From positions 1 through 32,050 of the forward strand of contig NZ_MAUD01000076.1 of NCBI RefSeq assembly GCF_001700515.1: a stretch of DNA of 32,050 bases. The letters are read 5' to 3'. This document shows, piece by piece, positions 1-7,039 of the stretch; positions within the stretch are counted from its first letter, which is position 1; each line of letters opens with the position of its first letter. This DNA is from Streptomyces lushanensis (GTDB lineage: Bacteria > Actinomycetota > Actinomycetes > Streptomycetales > Streptomycetaceae). The translations under genes were made by a program, and so were the position numbers. Under the pieces are notes generated by a model. That model ran no database searches, was not told the DNA's origin, and saw only the letters and a program-made list of their open reading frames with translations.

Positions 1-55
1 GCGAGCACATGCTCGGCGGCGAGGGGCCGGCCACCGCCGCCGAGCATGTGCTCGC
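1..55. repeat. Perfect 21-bp inverted repeat inside the CHAD coding region
   Basis: Bases 1-21 are the exact reverse complement of 35-55, with a 13-base loop (22-34). The left arm may continue beyond the window. Part of the symmetry comes from two similar peptides, EHMLGG and AAEHVLA, coded on either side of the loop, but perfect pairing over 21 bases also needs matching wobble positions. Confidence 0.85.
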
Positions 56-914
56 CTATCTGCGCGCCCAGGCCGACGCGATCGTCGCCCAGGATCCCGC
101 CGTCCGCCGCGATCTGCCGGACTCCGTGCACCAGCTGCGCGTCGCCACCCGCCGGATGCGCTCCGCGTTCCGTACGTACGGCAAGGTCGTCGACCGGTCC
201 GTGACCGATCCCATCGGCGAGGAGCTGAAGTGGCTCGCGGCGGAGCTCGGCGTCGACCGTGACCAGGAGGTCCTCAACGAACGGCTGCTCTCCCGGATCG
301 GGGAACTGCCCGGGACACTGCTGCTCGGCCCGGTGCGCGCCCGCCTCACGATCTGGAACGCCGGCCGCCGCGCGGGCTCGCGGAGCAGGACCGTCGCCGT
401 CCTCGACAGCGAGCGGTATCTGGCCCTGCTGGACAGCCTCGACGCGCTGCTCGCGGATCCGCCGCTGCGGCCGGCCGCGGCGAAGCGGCCCGGGAAGGTG
501 CTGCCCGCGGCGATCCTCAAGGACTACGGGCGGCTCGCGGGCCGCGTCGAACAGGCGCTGGAGCTCCCGCCGGGCGAGGAGCGGGACATCGCCCTCCACA
601 ACGCCCGCAAGGCGGCCAAACGCGTCCGTTACGCGGCCGAGGCGGCCCGGCCCGCACTGGGCGGGCCCGCCCGGCGGTTCGCCGGGCGGATGAAGGCCGT
701 ACAGACCGTGCTCGGCGATCACCAGGACAGTGTGGTGGCCCGTGACGCCCTCCGTGACCTCGGTGTCCACGCCCACGCGGCGGGCGAGTCCGCGTTCACC
801 TGGGGGCTGCTGCACGGCCATGAGGAGGGCCGGGCCGCGGGCCGGGAGCGGGAGCTGCCGCAGGTGTGGGAGCGGGCGTCCGCACCGAGGCTGAGGGCGG
901 ATCTGACCGGCTGA
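3..914 (+). CDS. CHAD domain protein, 5'-truncated by window start
   Basis: CHAD domains are helical, histidine/arginine-rich modules that bind polyphosphate. The signature H-x-LRVATRRMRSAFR lies about 40 residues in, and a second conserved helix, HNARKAAKRVRYAAEAA, lies near residue 200; both are typical of the family. The frame is open to the first base, so the ATG at 9 is probably internal. Streptomyces homologues I recall carry an N-terminal CYTH (triphosphate tunnel) domain, which would lie outside the window. The gene stops at 914, 84 bases before the predicted start of the radical SAM gene, on the same strand. The fusion partner is inferred from family knowledge and is not seen. The first 55 bases also form a perfect inverted repeat. 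Confidence 0.85.
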   Translation, partial: EHMLGGEGPATAAEHVLAYLRAQADAIVAQDPAVRRDLPDSVHQLRVATRRMRSAFRTYGKVVDRSVTDPIGEELKWLAAELGVDRDQEVLNERLLSRIGELPGTLLLGPVRARLTIWNAGRRAGSRSRTVAVLDSERYLALLDSLDALLADPPLRPAAAKRPGKVLPAAILKDYGRLAGRVEQALELPPGEERDIALHNARKAAKRVRYAAEAARPALGGPARRFAGRMKAVQTVLGDHQDSVVARDALRDLGVHAHAAGESAFTWGLLHGHEEGRAAGRERELPQVWERASAPRLRADLTG

Positions 915-998
915 GCGCCGGGGTAGTCTGGATGGCCAGCCGTGTCGGCCCACCGCCGGTCTCCTGTCGATCCACTGTCGGTCCACGAAAGATCCGTG

Positions 999-2921
999 AT
1001 GCCTGAATCGGTCTTCCCGCAGCTCGAAGCCCTGCTCCCGCATGTGCAGAAGCCGATCCAATACGTGGGCGGCGAGCTGAACTCCACCGTCAAGGACTGG
1101 GACGCGTGCGACGTCCGCTGGGCGCTGATGTATCCGGACGCCTACGAGGTCGGGCTGCCCAACCAGGGCGTCATGATCCTCTACGAGGTGCTGAACGAGC
1201 GCGAGGGCGTGCTCGCCGAGCGTACGTACAGCGTCTGGCCGGACCTCGAAGAGCTGATGCGCGAGCACCGGGTGCCGCAGTTCACGGTGGACTCGCACCG
1301 CCCGGTCTCCGCCTTCGACCTCTTCGGGCTGAGCTTCTCCACCGAGCTGGGCTACACCAATATGCTCACCGCCCTGGACCTCGCGGGCATCCCGCTGGCG
1401 GCCCGGGACCGTACCGTCGACCATCCCCTCGTCCTCGCGGGCGGTCACGCGGCCTTCAATCCCGAGCCGATCGCGGAGTTCATCGACTGCGCGGTGATCG
1501 GCGACGGCGAGCAGGCCGTCCTGGAGATCACCGAGATCGTCCGGGGCTGGAAGGCGGAGGGCCGTCCCGGCGGGCGCGAGGAGGTTCTCCTGCGGCTCGC
1601 CAGGACCGGCGGGGTCTATGTGCCCGGCTTCTACGACGTCGAGTATCTGCCGGACGGCCGTATCGGCCGTGTCGTACCGAACAGGAGCGGTGTGCCGTGG
1701 CGGGTGTCCAAGCACACCGTCATGGACCTGGACGAGTGGCCCTACCCGAAGCAGCCGCTCGTACCGCTCGCGGAGACCGTCCACGAGCGGATGTCCGTGG
1801 AGATCTTCCGCGGGTGTACGCGCGGCTGCCGCTTCTGCCAGGCGGGCATGATCACGCGCCCGGTGCGCGAGCGGAGCATCACCGGGATCGGCGAGATGGT
1901 CGAGAAGGGCCTGAAGGCGACCGGCTTCGAGGAGGTCGGTCTGCTCTCGCTCTCCTCCGCCGACCACAGCGAGATCGGTGACATCGCCAAGGGGCTCGCC
2001 GACCGGTACGAGGCGGACAAGGTCGGTCTCTCCCTGCCGTCGACCCGTGTCGACGCGTTCAATGTCGATCTGGCCAACGAGCTGACGAGGAACGGCCGCA
2101 GGTCCGGGCTGACCTTCGCGCCCGAGGGCGGATCCGAGCGCATGCGCAAGGTCATCAACAAGATGGTCTCGGAGGAGGACCTGATCCGTACGGTCTCCAC
2201 GGCCTACGGCAACGGCTGGCGTCAGGTGAAGCTGTACTTCATGTGCGGTCTGCCGACCGAGACCGACGAGGACGTCCTCCAGATCGGTGACATGGCCGTC
2301 AAGGTCATCGCCGAGGGCCGGAAGGTCTCCGGGCAGAACGACATCCGCTGCACGGTCTCGATCGGCGGCTTCGTGCCCAAGCCGCACACGCCGTTCCAGT
2401 GGGCGCCGCAGCTCAGCGCCGAGGAGACCGACGCGCGGCTCGCGAAGCTCCGCGACAAGATCCGCGGCGACAAGAAGTACGGCCGCTCGATCGGCTTCCG
2501 CTACCACGACGGCAAGCCCGGCATCGTGGAGGGCCTCCTCTCGCGCGGCGACCGGCGCGTCGGCGCGGTCATCCGCGCGGTGTACGAGGACGGCGGCCGG
2601 TTCGACGGCTGGCGCGAGCACTTCTCGTACGACCGCTGGATGGCGTGCGCGGACAAGACGCTGCCCGAGTACGGCGTGGATGTCGCCTGGTACACGACCC
2701 GCGAGCGCACCTACGAGGAGGTCCTGCCCTGGGACCACCTGGACTCCGGTCTCGACAAGGACTGGCTCTGGGAGGACTGGCAGGACGCGCTGGACGAGAC
2801 CGAGGTCGAGGACTGCCGCTGGACGCCGTGCTTCGACTGCGGCGTCTGCCCGCAGCTCGATCTCGACATCCAGATCGGCCCGACGGGCAAGAAGCTGCTG
2901 CCGCTGACGGTCAAGAAGTAG
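999..2921 (+). CDS. TIGR03960-type radical SAM protein with B12-binding-like N-terminus
   Basis: A radical SAM enzyme of 640 residues. The cluster-binding motif is C273-T-R-G-C277-R-F-C280 (CX3CX2C), inside RGCTRGCRFCQAGM. The N-terminal 200 residues (ALMYPDAYEVGLPNQG and following) resemble the cobalamin-binding-like region that defines the TIGR03960 group. A second cysteine set near the C-terminus, CRWTPCFDCGVC, could hold another cluster or a metal. The reaction is unknown. The family usually sits beside the TIGR03936/DUF2344 protein, which here lies 5 kb downstream (7899-8681). I chose ATG 999 because MPESVFPQLEALLPHVQK matches the usual family start; GTG 942 is in frame but adds 19 unconserved residues. 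A possible -10 box TAGTCT is at 924-929. Confidence 0.9.
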   Translation: MPESVFPQLEALLPHVQKPIQYVGGELNSTVKDWDACDVRWALMYPDAYEVGLPNQGVMILYEVLNEREGVLAERTYSVWPDLEELMREHRVPQFTVDSHRPVSAFDLFGLSFSTELGYTNMLTALDLAGIPLAARDRTVDHPLVLAGGHAAFNPEPIAEFIDCAVIGDGEQAVLEITEIVRGWKAEGRPGGREEVLLRLARTGGVYVPGFYDVEYLPDGRIGRVVPNRSGVPWRVSKHTVMDLDEWPYPKQPLVPLAETVHERMSVEIFRGCTRGCRFCQAGMITRPVRERSITGIGEMVEKGLKATGFEEVGLLSLSSADHSEIGDIAKGLADRYEADKVGLSLPSTRVDAFNVDLANELTRNGRRSGLTFAPEGGSERMRKVINKMVSEEDLIRTVSTAYGNGWRQVKLYFMCGLPTETDEDVLQIGDMAVKVIAEGRKVSGQNDIRCTVSIGGFVPKPHTPFQWAPQLSAEETDARLAKLRDKIRGDKKYGRSIGFRYHDGKPGIVEGLLSRGDRRVGAVIRAVYEDGGRFDGWREHFSYDRWMACADKTLPEYGVDVAWYTTRERTYEEVLPWDHLDSGLDKDWLWEDWQDALDETEVEDCRWTPCFDCGVCPQLDLDIQIGPTGKKLLPLTVKK

Positions 2922-2924
2922 GCC

Positions 2925-3113
2925 GTGACGAGCAGTGATGCCGTCCAGGGGATGGCTGAGATGCTCGCCGGCACGAACGAGGCAGAGCGTGCCGAGGTCC
3001 TTCGGGGGCTGGGGACGAAGGAGCGCGAGCTGGCTTCCCGCCCTGTGCGGCGCACGCCGCTCCCTGCTCCTCGGCAAGATCCGGCCAACGTCTCGGCGGT
3101 CGAGTGGGTGTAG
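2925..3113 (+). CDS. Possible small protein, 62 aa, unknown
   Basis: GTG start 3 bases after the radical SAM stop codon, so it could be translationally coupled. The product begins MTSSDAVQGMAEMLAGTNEAE, is charged and helical for its first half, then Arg/Pro-rich. I do not recognise it and see no good ribosome-binding site. It may be a real small gene, the head of a gene broken when the accessory DNA arrived, or a chance frame. Confidence 0.25.
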   Translation: MTSSDAVQGMAEMLAGTNEAERAEVLRGLGTKERELASRPVRRTPLPAPRQDPANVSAVEWV

Positions 3114-3205
3114 CCGGCGAGAGGCGTCCGGGCCGTAAAGGTCCGGGCGCACTCTGCGTTGCGCCGATGAACAGCATCGGGTCGGATCGGGGTGAACACA
3201 CCCTT

Positions 3206-3256
3206 TTGACGCGCAGGTTCCGACAGAGTGAAGGCTGTGCAACCAGGCGCAACGCG
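3206..3256 (+). promoter_or_regulatory. Putative promoter/operator region of the 3276 gene
   Basis: A TTGACG -35-like hexamer is at 3206-3211; no convincing -10 lies 17-18 bases downstream. At 3237-3256 the sequence gtgcaaccaggcgcaacgcg contains two gcaac half-units. The same gtgcaacc word occurs twice in tandem at 4886-4905, upstream of another promoter of this gene set, so it is a candidate shared operator. Confidence 0.35.
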
Positions 3257-3275
3257 CTCAACAGGGAGGGACACC

Positions 3276-3509
3276 ATGGCCTTACGGTTCGTCGGTAAAG
3301 ATCCCGAGTCCGGAGATCACGGATCACCCGCTGTGTGGGTGGACCAGGAGTCGAAGGATCTTGTGATCCAGGGGTGGACGGCAGACGAGCGGACCACGGG
3401 CGAGAGCTCGCGGGATGTGTCGATCCCCGGACACGAGTCGGTGATCAGGGTTCCGAAGCGGATGATCCCGCTTCTCAGGGAGGCGCTCCGTGTCGCAGAG
3501 TCTGACTGA
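3276..3509 (+). CDS. Small conserved Streptomyces protein, 77 aa, beside DUF6879/XRE genes
   Basis: The product starts MALRFVGKDPESGDHGSPAV and carries VWVDQESKDLVIQGW and a C-terminal VPKRMIPLLREAL helix. I recall this small family mainly as a companion of DUF6879 and XRE/Scr1-type regulators in Streptomyces; no activity is known to me. ATG 3276 is chosen because GGGAGGG lies just upstream (aacagggagggacaccATG) and the family begins MALRF; a GTG at 3228 is in frame but lacks a good ribosome-binding site. Its last 20 bases overlap the start of the DUF6879 gene, so the two are translationally coupled. Confidence 0.7.
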   Translation: MALRFVGKDPESGDHGSPAVWVDQESKDLVIQGWTADERTTGESSRDVSIPGHESVIRVPKRMIPLLREALRVAESD

Positions 3510-4014
3510 CTTCTCTGACCTCATCAGGTCGGTGCGGGAGTCAGCCGTGCATCTTGAGATGCGCGACACGTACGGCGTCGAGAACGAGATCGAAGGCTTC
3601 GCCGCGTGGAAGCAAGGGCGCCGGCTCGACCCGGAGGACCGGGGTTCCTGGTGGCGTCCCTGGCTCGACCTCGTTCAGGAGGTCACGGCCAAGGGCGTTG
3701 TGATTCGACGTGCCCGCATCGTCTCGGAGCCGGTCAGCGACTACATCGCCTTCGAGCACTCGGGCACCTTCACGAACGTGGCGGCCGGAGAACTGATTCG
3801 TTGGCTGCCCCGGCGCAGCACCTCGGACCTCGCTCTGCCGGGCAACGACTTCTGGTTGTTCGACGGCCGCCTTGTCCAGTTCAACGTCTTCGACGGCGTC
3901 GGCCGGTGGGTCCACACCGACCAGACGGAAGACCCCGCCGCAGTCGAGCTGTGCGCGTCGGCGTTCGAAGCGGTGTGGGAGCGAGCCATCCCGCACGAGA
4001 AGTACACCGTCTGA
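3490..4014 (+). CDS. DUF6879 family protein
   Basis: A 174-residue soluble protein with the usual DUF6879 length and features: an early VHLEMRDTYG segment, an aromatic stretch GSWWRPWLDLVQEVTAKGV, RARIVSEPVSDYIAFEHSGT, and a C-terminal NDFWLFDGRLVQFN followed by a helix with FEAVWERAIPHEKY. Function is unknown. The family is linked to XRE/DUF397 gene sets in Streptomyces, where related loci act in developmental control or resemble toxin-antitoxin pairs. GTG 3490 is supported by CAGGGAGGCGC 7-17 bases upstream and overlaps the preceding gene by 20 bases. The regulator gene follows 18 bases downstream. Confidence 0.75.
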   Translation: MSQSLTDFSDLIRSVRESAVHLEMRDTYGVENEIEGFAAWKQGRRLDPEDRGSWWRPWLDLVQEVTAKGVVIRRARIVSEPVSDYIAFEHSGTFTNVAAGELIRWLPRRSTSDLALPGNDFWLFDGRLVQFNVFDGVGRWVHTDQTEDPAAVELCASAFEAVWERAIPHEKYTV

Positions 4015-4017
4015 TTC

Positions 4018-4029
4018 CTGACCGGTCAG
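4018..4029. promoter_or_regulatory. 12-bp perfect palindrome just before the XRE gene
   Basis: ctgaccggtcag is self-complementary and lies between the DUF6879 stop (4014) and the regulator start (4033), where a ribosome-binding site is otherwise missing. Candidate autoregulatory operator; chance occurrence cannot be excluded. Confidence 0.35.
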
Positions 4030-4032
4030 CTC

Positions 4033-4881
4033 ATGCCTTCCTCTCCACTTTCCAGCGCCCAAGCGGCACGAGCCGCTGTGGCAGCCCGTTTGCAGGGCCT
4101 TATGCAAGACGCTGGCCTGACGGGGCATGAGCTGGCCGCTCGGTGCGGCTGGCACAAGTCGAAATCATCCCGGATCGCGCGCGGCAAGACGCCCCCCTCG
4201 GACGCTGACATCCGTGCCTGGTGCACAGCCTGCGGGGCCGACGATCACGCCGCCGATCTGATCGCCGCGTCCCGAAACGCGGAGTCGATGTACGTCGAGT
4301 GGCGGCAGATCCACCGCGACGGGATGCGGCGCGTTCATGAGCAGACCGTCCCGCTGTACCAGCGGACCCGCTCCTTTCGCGTCTACGCGTCGAACGTCAT
4401 GCCGGGGATGCTCCAGACTCCCGGCTACGCGACGGGGCTTCTACGGTCCATCACGGCCTTCCAGGGAACACCGGACGACGTGGCTGACGCCGTGCGGGCT
4501 CGGACCCGACGGTCCCGCGTGATCCGGGAGGGGGACCATCGGTTCGCCCTGGTGCTCGAAGAGACGGTTCTCTACTACCGGGTGAGCGACGATGCCGCGA
4601 TGGCGGCCCAGCTTGACCACGTGCTCTCGGTGATGGGACAGCCGAACGTATCCCTCGGCATCATCCCCGCACGGGCACGCCGTACCGTCTGGCCGCTCGA
4701 AGCCTTCTATGCCTTCGACGATCAACAGGTGGCGGTGGAGACTCTCACCGCAGAGATCAACCTGACCACGCCCGGCGAGATCCGTACGTACCTCCGAGCC
4801 TTCTCCGAGCTGTCTCGATCCGCAGTGCGCGGAGCCGAAGCCCGCGCCCTGATCACGAAGGCTCTCGCCACCCTCGGGTGA
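4033..4881 (+). CDS. XRE-family regulator of the Scr1/WhiJ type (HTH + DUF5753)
   Basis: A 282-residue DNA-binding protein. Residues about 17-62 form the helix-turn-helix (LTGHELAARCGWHKSKSSRI, then RGKTPPSDADIRAWC). The remainder is the DUF5753 domain typical of Scr1/WhiJ-like regulators: EWRQIHRDGMRRVHEQTVPL, then SNVMPGMLQTPGYA, a central VLEETVLYYRV strand, and VSLGIIPARA near residue 215. Family members pair with DUF397 proteins and are described either as antitoxin-like regulators or as developmental regulators. Here the DUF397 gene is 0.7 kb downstream, separated by two small genes. ATG 4033 has no clear Shine-Dalgarno sequence, so translation may depend on the upstream gene. Target sites are not known; the 4018 palindrome and the gtgcaaccgc repeats are candidates. 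Confidence 0.85.
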   Translation: MPSSPLSSAQAARAAVAARLQGLMQDAGLTGHELAARCGWHKSKSSRIARGKTPPSDADIRAWCTACGADDHAADLIAASRNAESMYVEWRQIHRDGMRRVHEQTVPLYQRTRSFRVYASNVMPGMLQTPGYATGLLRSITAFQGTPDDVADAVRARTRRSRVIREGDHRFALVLEETVLYYRVSDDAAMAAQLDHVLSVMGQPNVSLGIIPARARRTVWPLEAFYAFDDQQVAVETLTAEINLTTPGEIRTYLRAFSELSRSAVRGAEARALITKALATLG

Positions 4882-4885
4882 ATCC

Positions 4886-4908
4886 GTGCAACCGCGTGCA
4901 ACCGCGTG
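4886..4908. repeat. Tandem 10-bp repeat gtgcaaccgc x2
   Basis: gtgcaaccgc is repeated exactly at 4886-4895 and 4896-4905, followed by gtg, directly after the regulator stop and upstream of the next gene. The 10-bp spacing puts both copies on the same DNA face. The gtgcaacc word also lies upstream of the 3276 gene, which suggests a regulator-binding site. Confidence 0.6.
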
Positions 4909-4975
4909 GACCCCTCATAACGCCGCTCCCTACGGTCTGTTCATCGACCTCGGAAGCGACAGGGAGTGCGCGACA

Positions 4976-5179
4976 GTGACGAGGACAGAACCCACGCGAT
5001 GGCAGGAAGTGCCGGTGGAGCTGCCGCTCCGGGAGGAGCGCCCTGCGCCCCGTCCGGTACCCGGGTGCCCCGAGTGCGCGCGGCTCGGCCGGCTCCGGAA
5101 GGCGGCCGGGATGGAGCACGACAGCACCACGGTCGCTGACTGCAACATCCTGCTTCGGATGCACGGGACCGGCCACTGA
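4976..5179 (+). CDS. Small CxxC-containing protein, 67 aa
   Basis: The product begins MTRTEPTRWQEVPVELPL and contains a single CPEC motif (VPGCPECARLGRLRKAAG), then DCNILLRMH near the C-terminus. Such short CxxC proteins are common beside XRE/DUF397 gene sets in Streptomyces; the cysteines could bind zinc with those of a partner. GTG 4976 is preferred over GTG 4886 because AGGGAG lies about 10 bases upstream and 4886 falls inside the tandem repeat. Its stop overlaps the next ATG (TGATG), indicating coupling. Function unknown. Confidence 0.6.
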   Translation: MTRTEPTRWQEVPVELPLREERPAPRPVPGCPECARLGRLRKAAGMEHDSTTVADCNILLRMHGTGH

Positions 5180-5388
5180 TGGACATGCAGACGTGGAGGG
5201 ACACCAGAGCTCAGGCGACGGACGCGACGGAGTCCATACGTGCGGCACTCGCTGCGCTCGGCGCTGCGGGTGCCCTCAGCGCCCTTGGTTCTCACAGAAT
5301 CCTGTCACTGCCGCTCTCCTCGCGGGACAGGTGGACCCCCGACCGGAGAAGGCTTGAACAGGGACAGGAGGTGTCCCGTCCGGGCTGA
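5179..5388 (+). CDS. Small protein, 69 aa, possibly degraded at its C-terminus
   Basis: ATG overlaps the preceding stop by one base. The first 30 residues, with TWRDTRAQATDATESIRAAL, look like a family of roughly 60-75-residue proteins that follow the CxxC gene in these loci. The rest (SHRILSLPLSSRDRWTPDR and on) is Arg/Pro-rich and unlike the usual ending, which may mean a frameshift after about codon 33. Not recognised beyond that; function unknown. Confidence 0.45.
   Translation: MDMQTWRDTRAQATDATESIRAALAALGAAGALSALGSHRILSLPLSSRDRWTPDRRRLEQGQEVSRPG
5361..5377. other. Short stem-loop near the end of the 5179 gene
   Basis: gggaca / tgtccc arms of 6 bp enclose a 5-base loop (gggacaggaggtgtccc). 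No T-run follows. It may be chance or a weak 3' structure. Confidence 0.3.
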
Positions 5389-5512
5389 CGTGCTCAGGTT
5401 CTCCCCCGGTCCGCTCCTTGACTGGAGTGCCGCCCTGAGCAGCGAGGGCATCACTCCGGACTTAGGGAAGCCGGGGCGTCCACTCCAGGACTTCCGTCCG
5501 CTACGGGCGGGG

Positions 5513-5533
5513 GACGGCCCTCTCTGGGCCGTC
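5513..5533 (+). terminator. Stem-loop before the DUF397 gene
   Basis: gacggccc / gggccgtc gives an 8-bp perfect stem with a 5-base loop (tctct), ending 23 bases before the DUF397 start. There is no T-tract, as is usual for Streptomyces. It could end transcription from the small genes upstream or shape the DUF397 leader. Confidence 0.45.
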
Positions 5534-5556
5534 AGCAGATCAGGAAGGGCACAACC

Positions 5557-5781
5557 ATGACCGAGCTGTACGGGCTCCCCATCGAGGGAGCTGAGTTCTC
5601 GAAGGCTTGTGGCGGCAGCACTCACCCCGACGGTGAGGCGTGCGTGACCCTCGCGAAGATCGGGCCGGACGCGTGGGCCATGGGTGACAGCAAGCGCCCG
5701 GACATCGAGCCGCTGCGCTTCACCACGGCCGAGCTGAAGGCGGCAGGCATCGACCTCGCCTGCTTCGACCTCTCCGCCTGA
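5557..5781 (+). CDS. DUF397 domain protein
   Basis: A 74-residue protein with the DUF397 pattern: an early CGGSTHPDGEACVTLA strand, the SKRPDIEPLRFT core and a final TAELKAAGIDLACF helix. Family knowledge: DUF397 proteins are small partners of XRE/Scr1-type regulators, proposed to act as toxin or anti-regulator in pairs such as Scr1/Scr2 and in the whiJ region. AGGAAGGG sits 9-16 bases before ATG 5557, a strong ribosome-binding site. It is flanked by stem-loops at 5513 and 5802, so it may be its own transcript. Unusually, it does not directly follow the regulator gene. Confidence 0.85.
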   Translation: MTELYGLPIEGAEFSKACGGSTHPDGEACVTLAKIGPDAWAMGDSKRPDIEPLRFTTAELKAAGIDLACFDLSA

Positions 5782-5801
5782 TCCACGGCACCACCTGAAC
5801 T

Positions 5802-5838
5802 GACGGCCCTGCCCCTCGCGCCGACGGGCGGGGCCGTC
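5802..5838 (+). terminator. Rho-independent-type terminator after the DUF397 gene
   Basis: A 13-bp stem (gacggccctgccc with gggcggggccgtc, one G-U pair) with an 11-base loop, 20 bases after the DUF397 stop. No strong T-run follows. Confidence 0.65.
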
Positions 5839-5862
5839 GTCATCTCTCGGAACGGAGCAGCG

Positions 5863-6339
5863 GTGCACCACCACGGTTACGCATGGGTGGGGGAGAAGAA
5901 AACGTTCGACATGGAAAGCGTCCGCAGACCGCCCGGCCAGGGCCCAGCGGCGACCAGCGAGCAAGAGGTGCACGACCGGTACCGCGAAGCCGTGGCAGTC
6001 TTCCCCACTACCGACCTCCCTCCGATTCAGACGGCGCACTGGCTCATGAAACCGCCCTCGCTGATCAGGGGGACATGGGAGGAGCCCAAGGAGGCCGGCG
6101 AGTGGTTAGGCCTCCAGCTCACGGAGTTCGCGCCCCGCTTCGCCTCTGAGCAGGATCGGGAAGTGACCAGGCTGGTTTTCCTGGTGAGGTCCGCAGTCGA
6201 GCGACTGGCCTGGGGAGGAGACGTATCACGCGGCCATTACCTGAAGGGCACGGTCTTCTACTCCGTCGCCCTGGTGACGTGCTCGCCGAACCGTGCTGAT
6301 CCCGAGCTGCCGTGCCCCGCCCGGCAGAGGCGTGCGTGA
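5863..6339 (+). CDS. Hypothetical protein, 158 aa
   Basis: The product begins MHHHGYAWVGEKKTFDMESV and has a low-complexity linker, then a region with TDLPPIQTAHWLMKPPSL and a helical segment containing FASEQDREVTRLVFLVRSAV. The ending PNRADPELPCPARQRRA looks like a natural C-terminus. Codon use fits a real gene. GTG 5863 follows an ACGGAGC ribosome-binding site. I do not recognise a domain; the context (after DUF397, before a recombinase remnant) marks it as accessory. It is the last intact gene of the inserted region. Confidence 0.55.
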   Translation: MHHHGYAWVGEKKTFDMESVRRPPGQGPAATSEQEVHDRYREAVAVFPTTDLPPIQTAHWLMKPPSLIRGTWEEPKEAGEWLGLQLTEFAPRFASEQDREVTRLVFLVRSAVERLAWGGDVSRGHYLKGTVFYSVALVTCSPNRADPELPCPARQRRA

Positions 6340-6402
6340 CGGGTACATGGCGGCAGCTTCGACGTGATGCCGGGGGCCTGCCTGGGGTCGTGTGCGCTTG
6401 TC

Positions 6403-6800
6403 TCAGGCGCTCTCTCCGAGGTGGCGGTAACGTGGCACGGCCGATTCCCAGGGCCTTGGTGATGGCTGTGACACTGCCCCCCTTGGCGTGCCGGGCAGGG
6501 CTACGGCGAGCTTGTCGTCGTTCACAACGGATGTACGCCCACCGATGTTGCCCTTGCGGTCCGCAGCCCCAGCCCTTTTCCAAGGTCTTCTCCCGGATGC
6601 CTTCCCGCTCCACCTCTGCGCTGACGGCGAGCACGATGGCACCCGCCCCGTTCGGGTCGTACACACCTTGAAGGGGACCGGACAGGAGTTTTCGTTGGAT
6701 GCCGTCCGTCTGAAGGGTGGAAGACAGCATCATCAGCTCTGCCGCACTGTGGGCAAGCCGCCTCATCTCGAACACGGTCAGGATGACGGGCTGATTCGGT
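6403..6800 (-). pseudogene. Serine recombinase (resolvase/invertase) remnant, frameshifted
   Basis: Read on the minus strand, 6790 to about 6590 encodes VFEMRRLAHSAAELMMLSS, then LLSGPLQGVYDPNGAGA and EVEREGIREKTLEKG. These are the back half of the catalytic domain and the start of the long E-helix of serine resolvases and invertases. A second frame then carries KGNIGGRTSVVNDDKLAVA, and the first frame resumes with HAKGGSVTAITKALGIGRAT before a last shift into YRHLGESA and a stop at 6403. The N-terminal catalytic serine region is missing. The gene is therefore dead, with at least two frameshifts. It is most likely left from the mobile element that brought in the accessory genes. Confidence 0.8.
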
Positions 6801-6908
6801 GCTGCTGCCGCTGACGGTGGTCGACGCCGGGGCCGGTGCGAAGGCGCGCTGACGAGAGCCGGGAGCCGGGCCGGGCCGGGTCGGTCCGGCGAGGCGGAGG
6901 ATGTCCCG

Positions 6909-6940
6909 AGGGGGCCGAGGTCCGAGGACCGAGGCCCCTT
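6909..6940. terminator. Nested stem-loop in the non-coding tract 6801-7086
   Basis: ggggcc (6911-6916) pairs with ggcccc (6933-6938), extended by two outer pairs, and encloses a small ggtc/gacc hairpin. The rest of this 285-base tract has only GC-rich simple sequence (ccggg runs), and I see no gene in it. The stem could terminate in either direction. Confidence 0.4.
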
Positions 6941-7039
6941 CGGCGCGCACGCGCGGTGAGTGCGCCTCGAACGCCGGGACGACGGTCGTGGTGCCGGCGG
7001 CCCCCTCGCCTTTGGCACAGCCGCGCCCGGGGCACGGGC

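Noticed and set aside
932..1006. A 24-codon leader peptide (ATG 932) overlapping the radical SAM start.
   Set aside because: The frame is open by chance in GC-rich DNA, lacks a ribosome-binding site and starts only two bases after a possible -10 box.
5452..5493. Imperfect direct repeat cactccggactt / cactccaggactt before the DUF397 gene.
   Set aside because: Only 12-13 bases with an indel, and no promoter element goes with it; noted but not enough to call a site.
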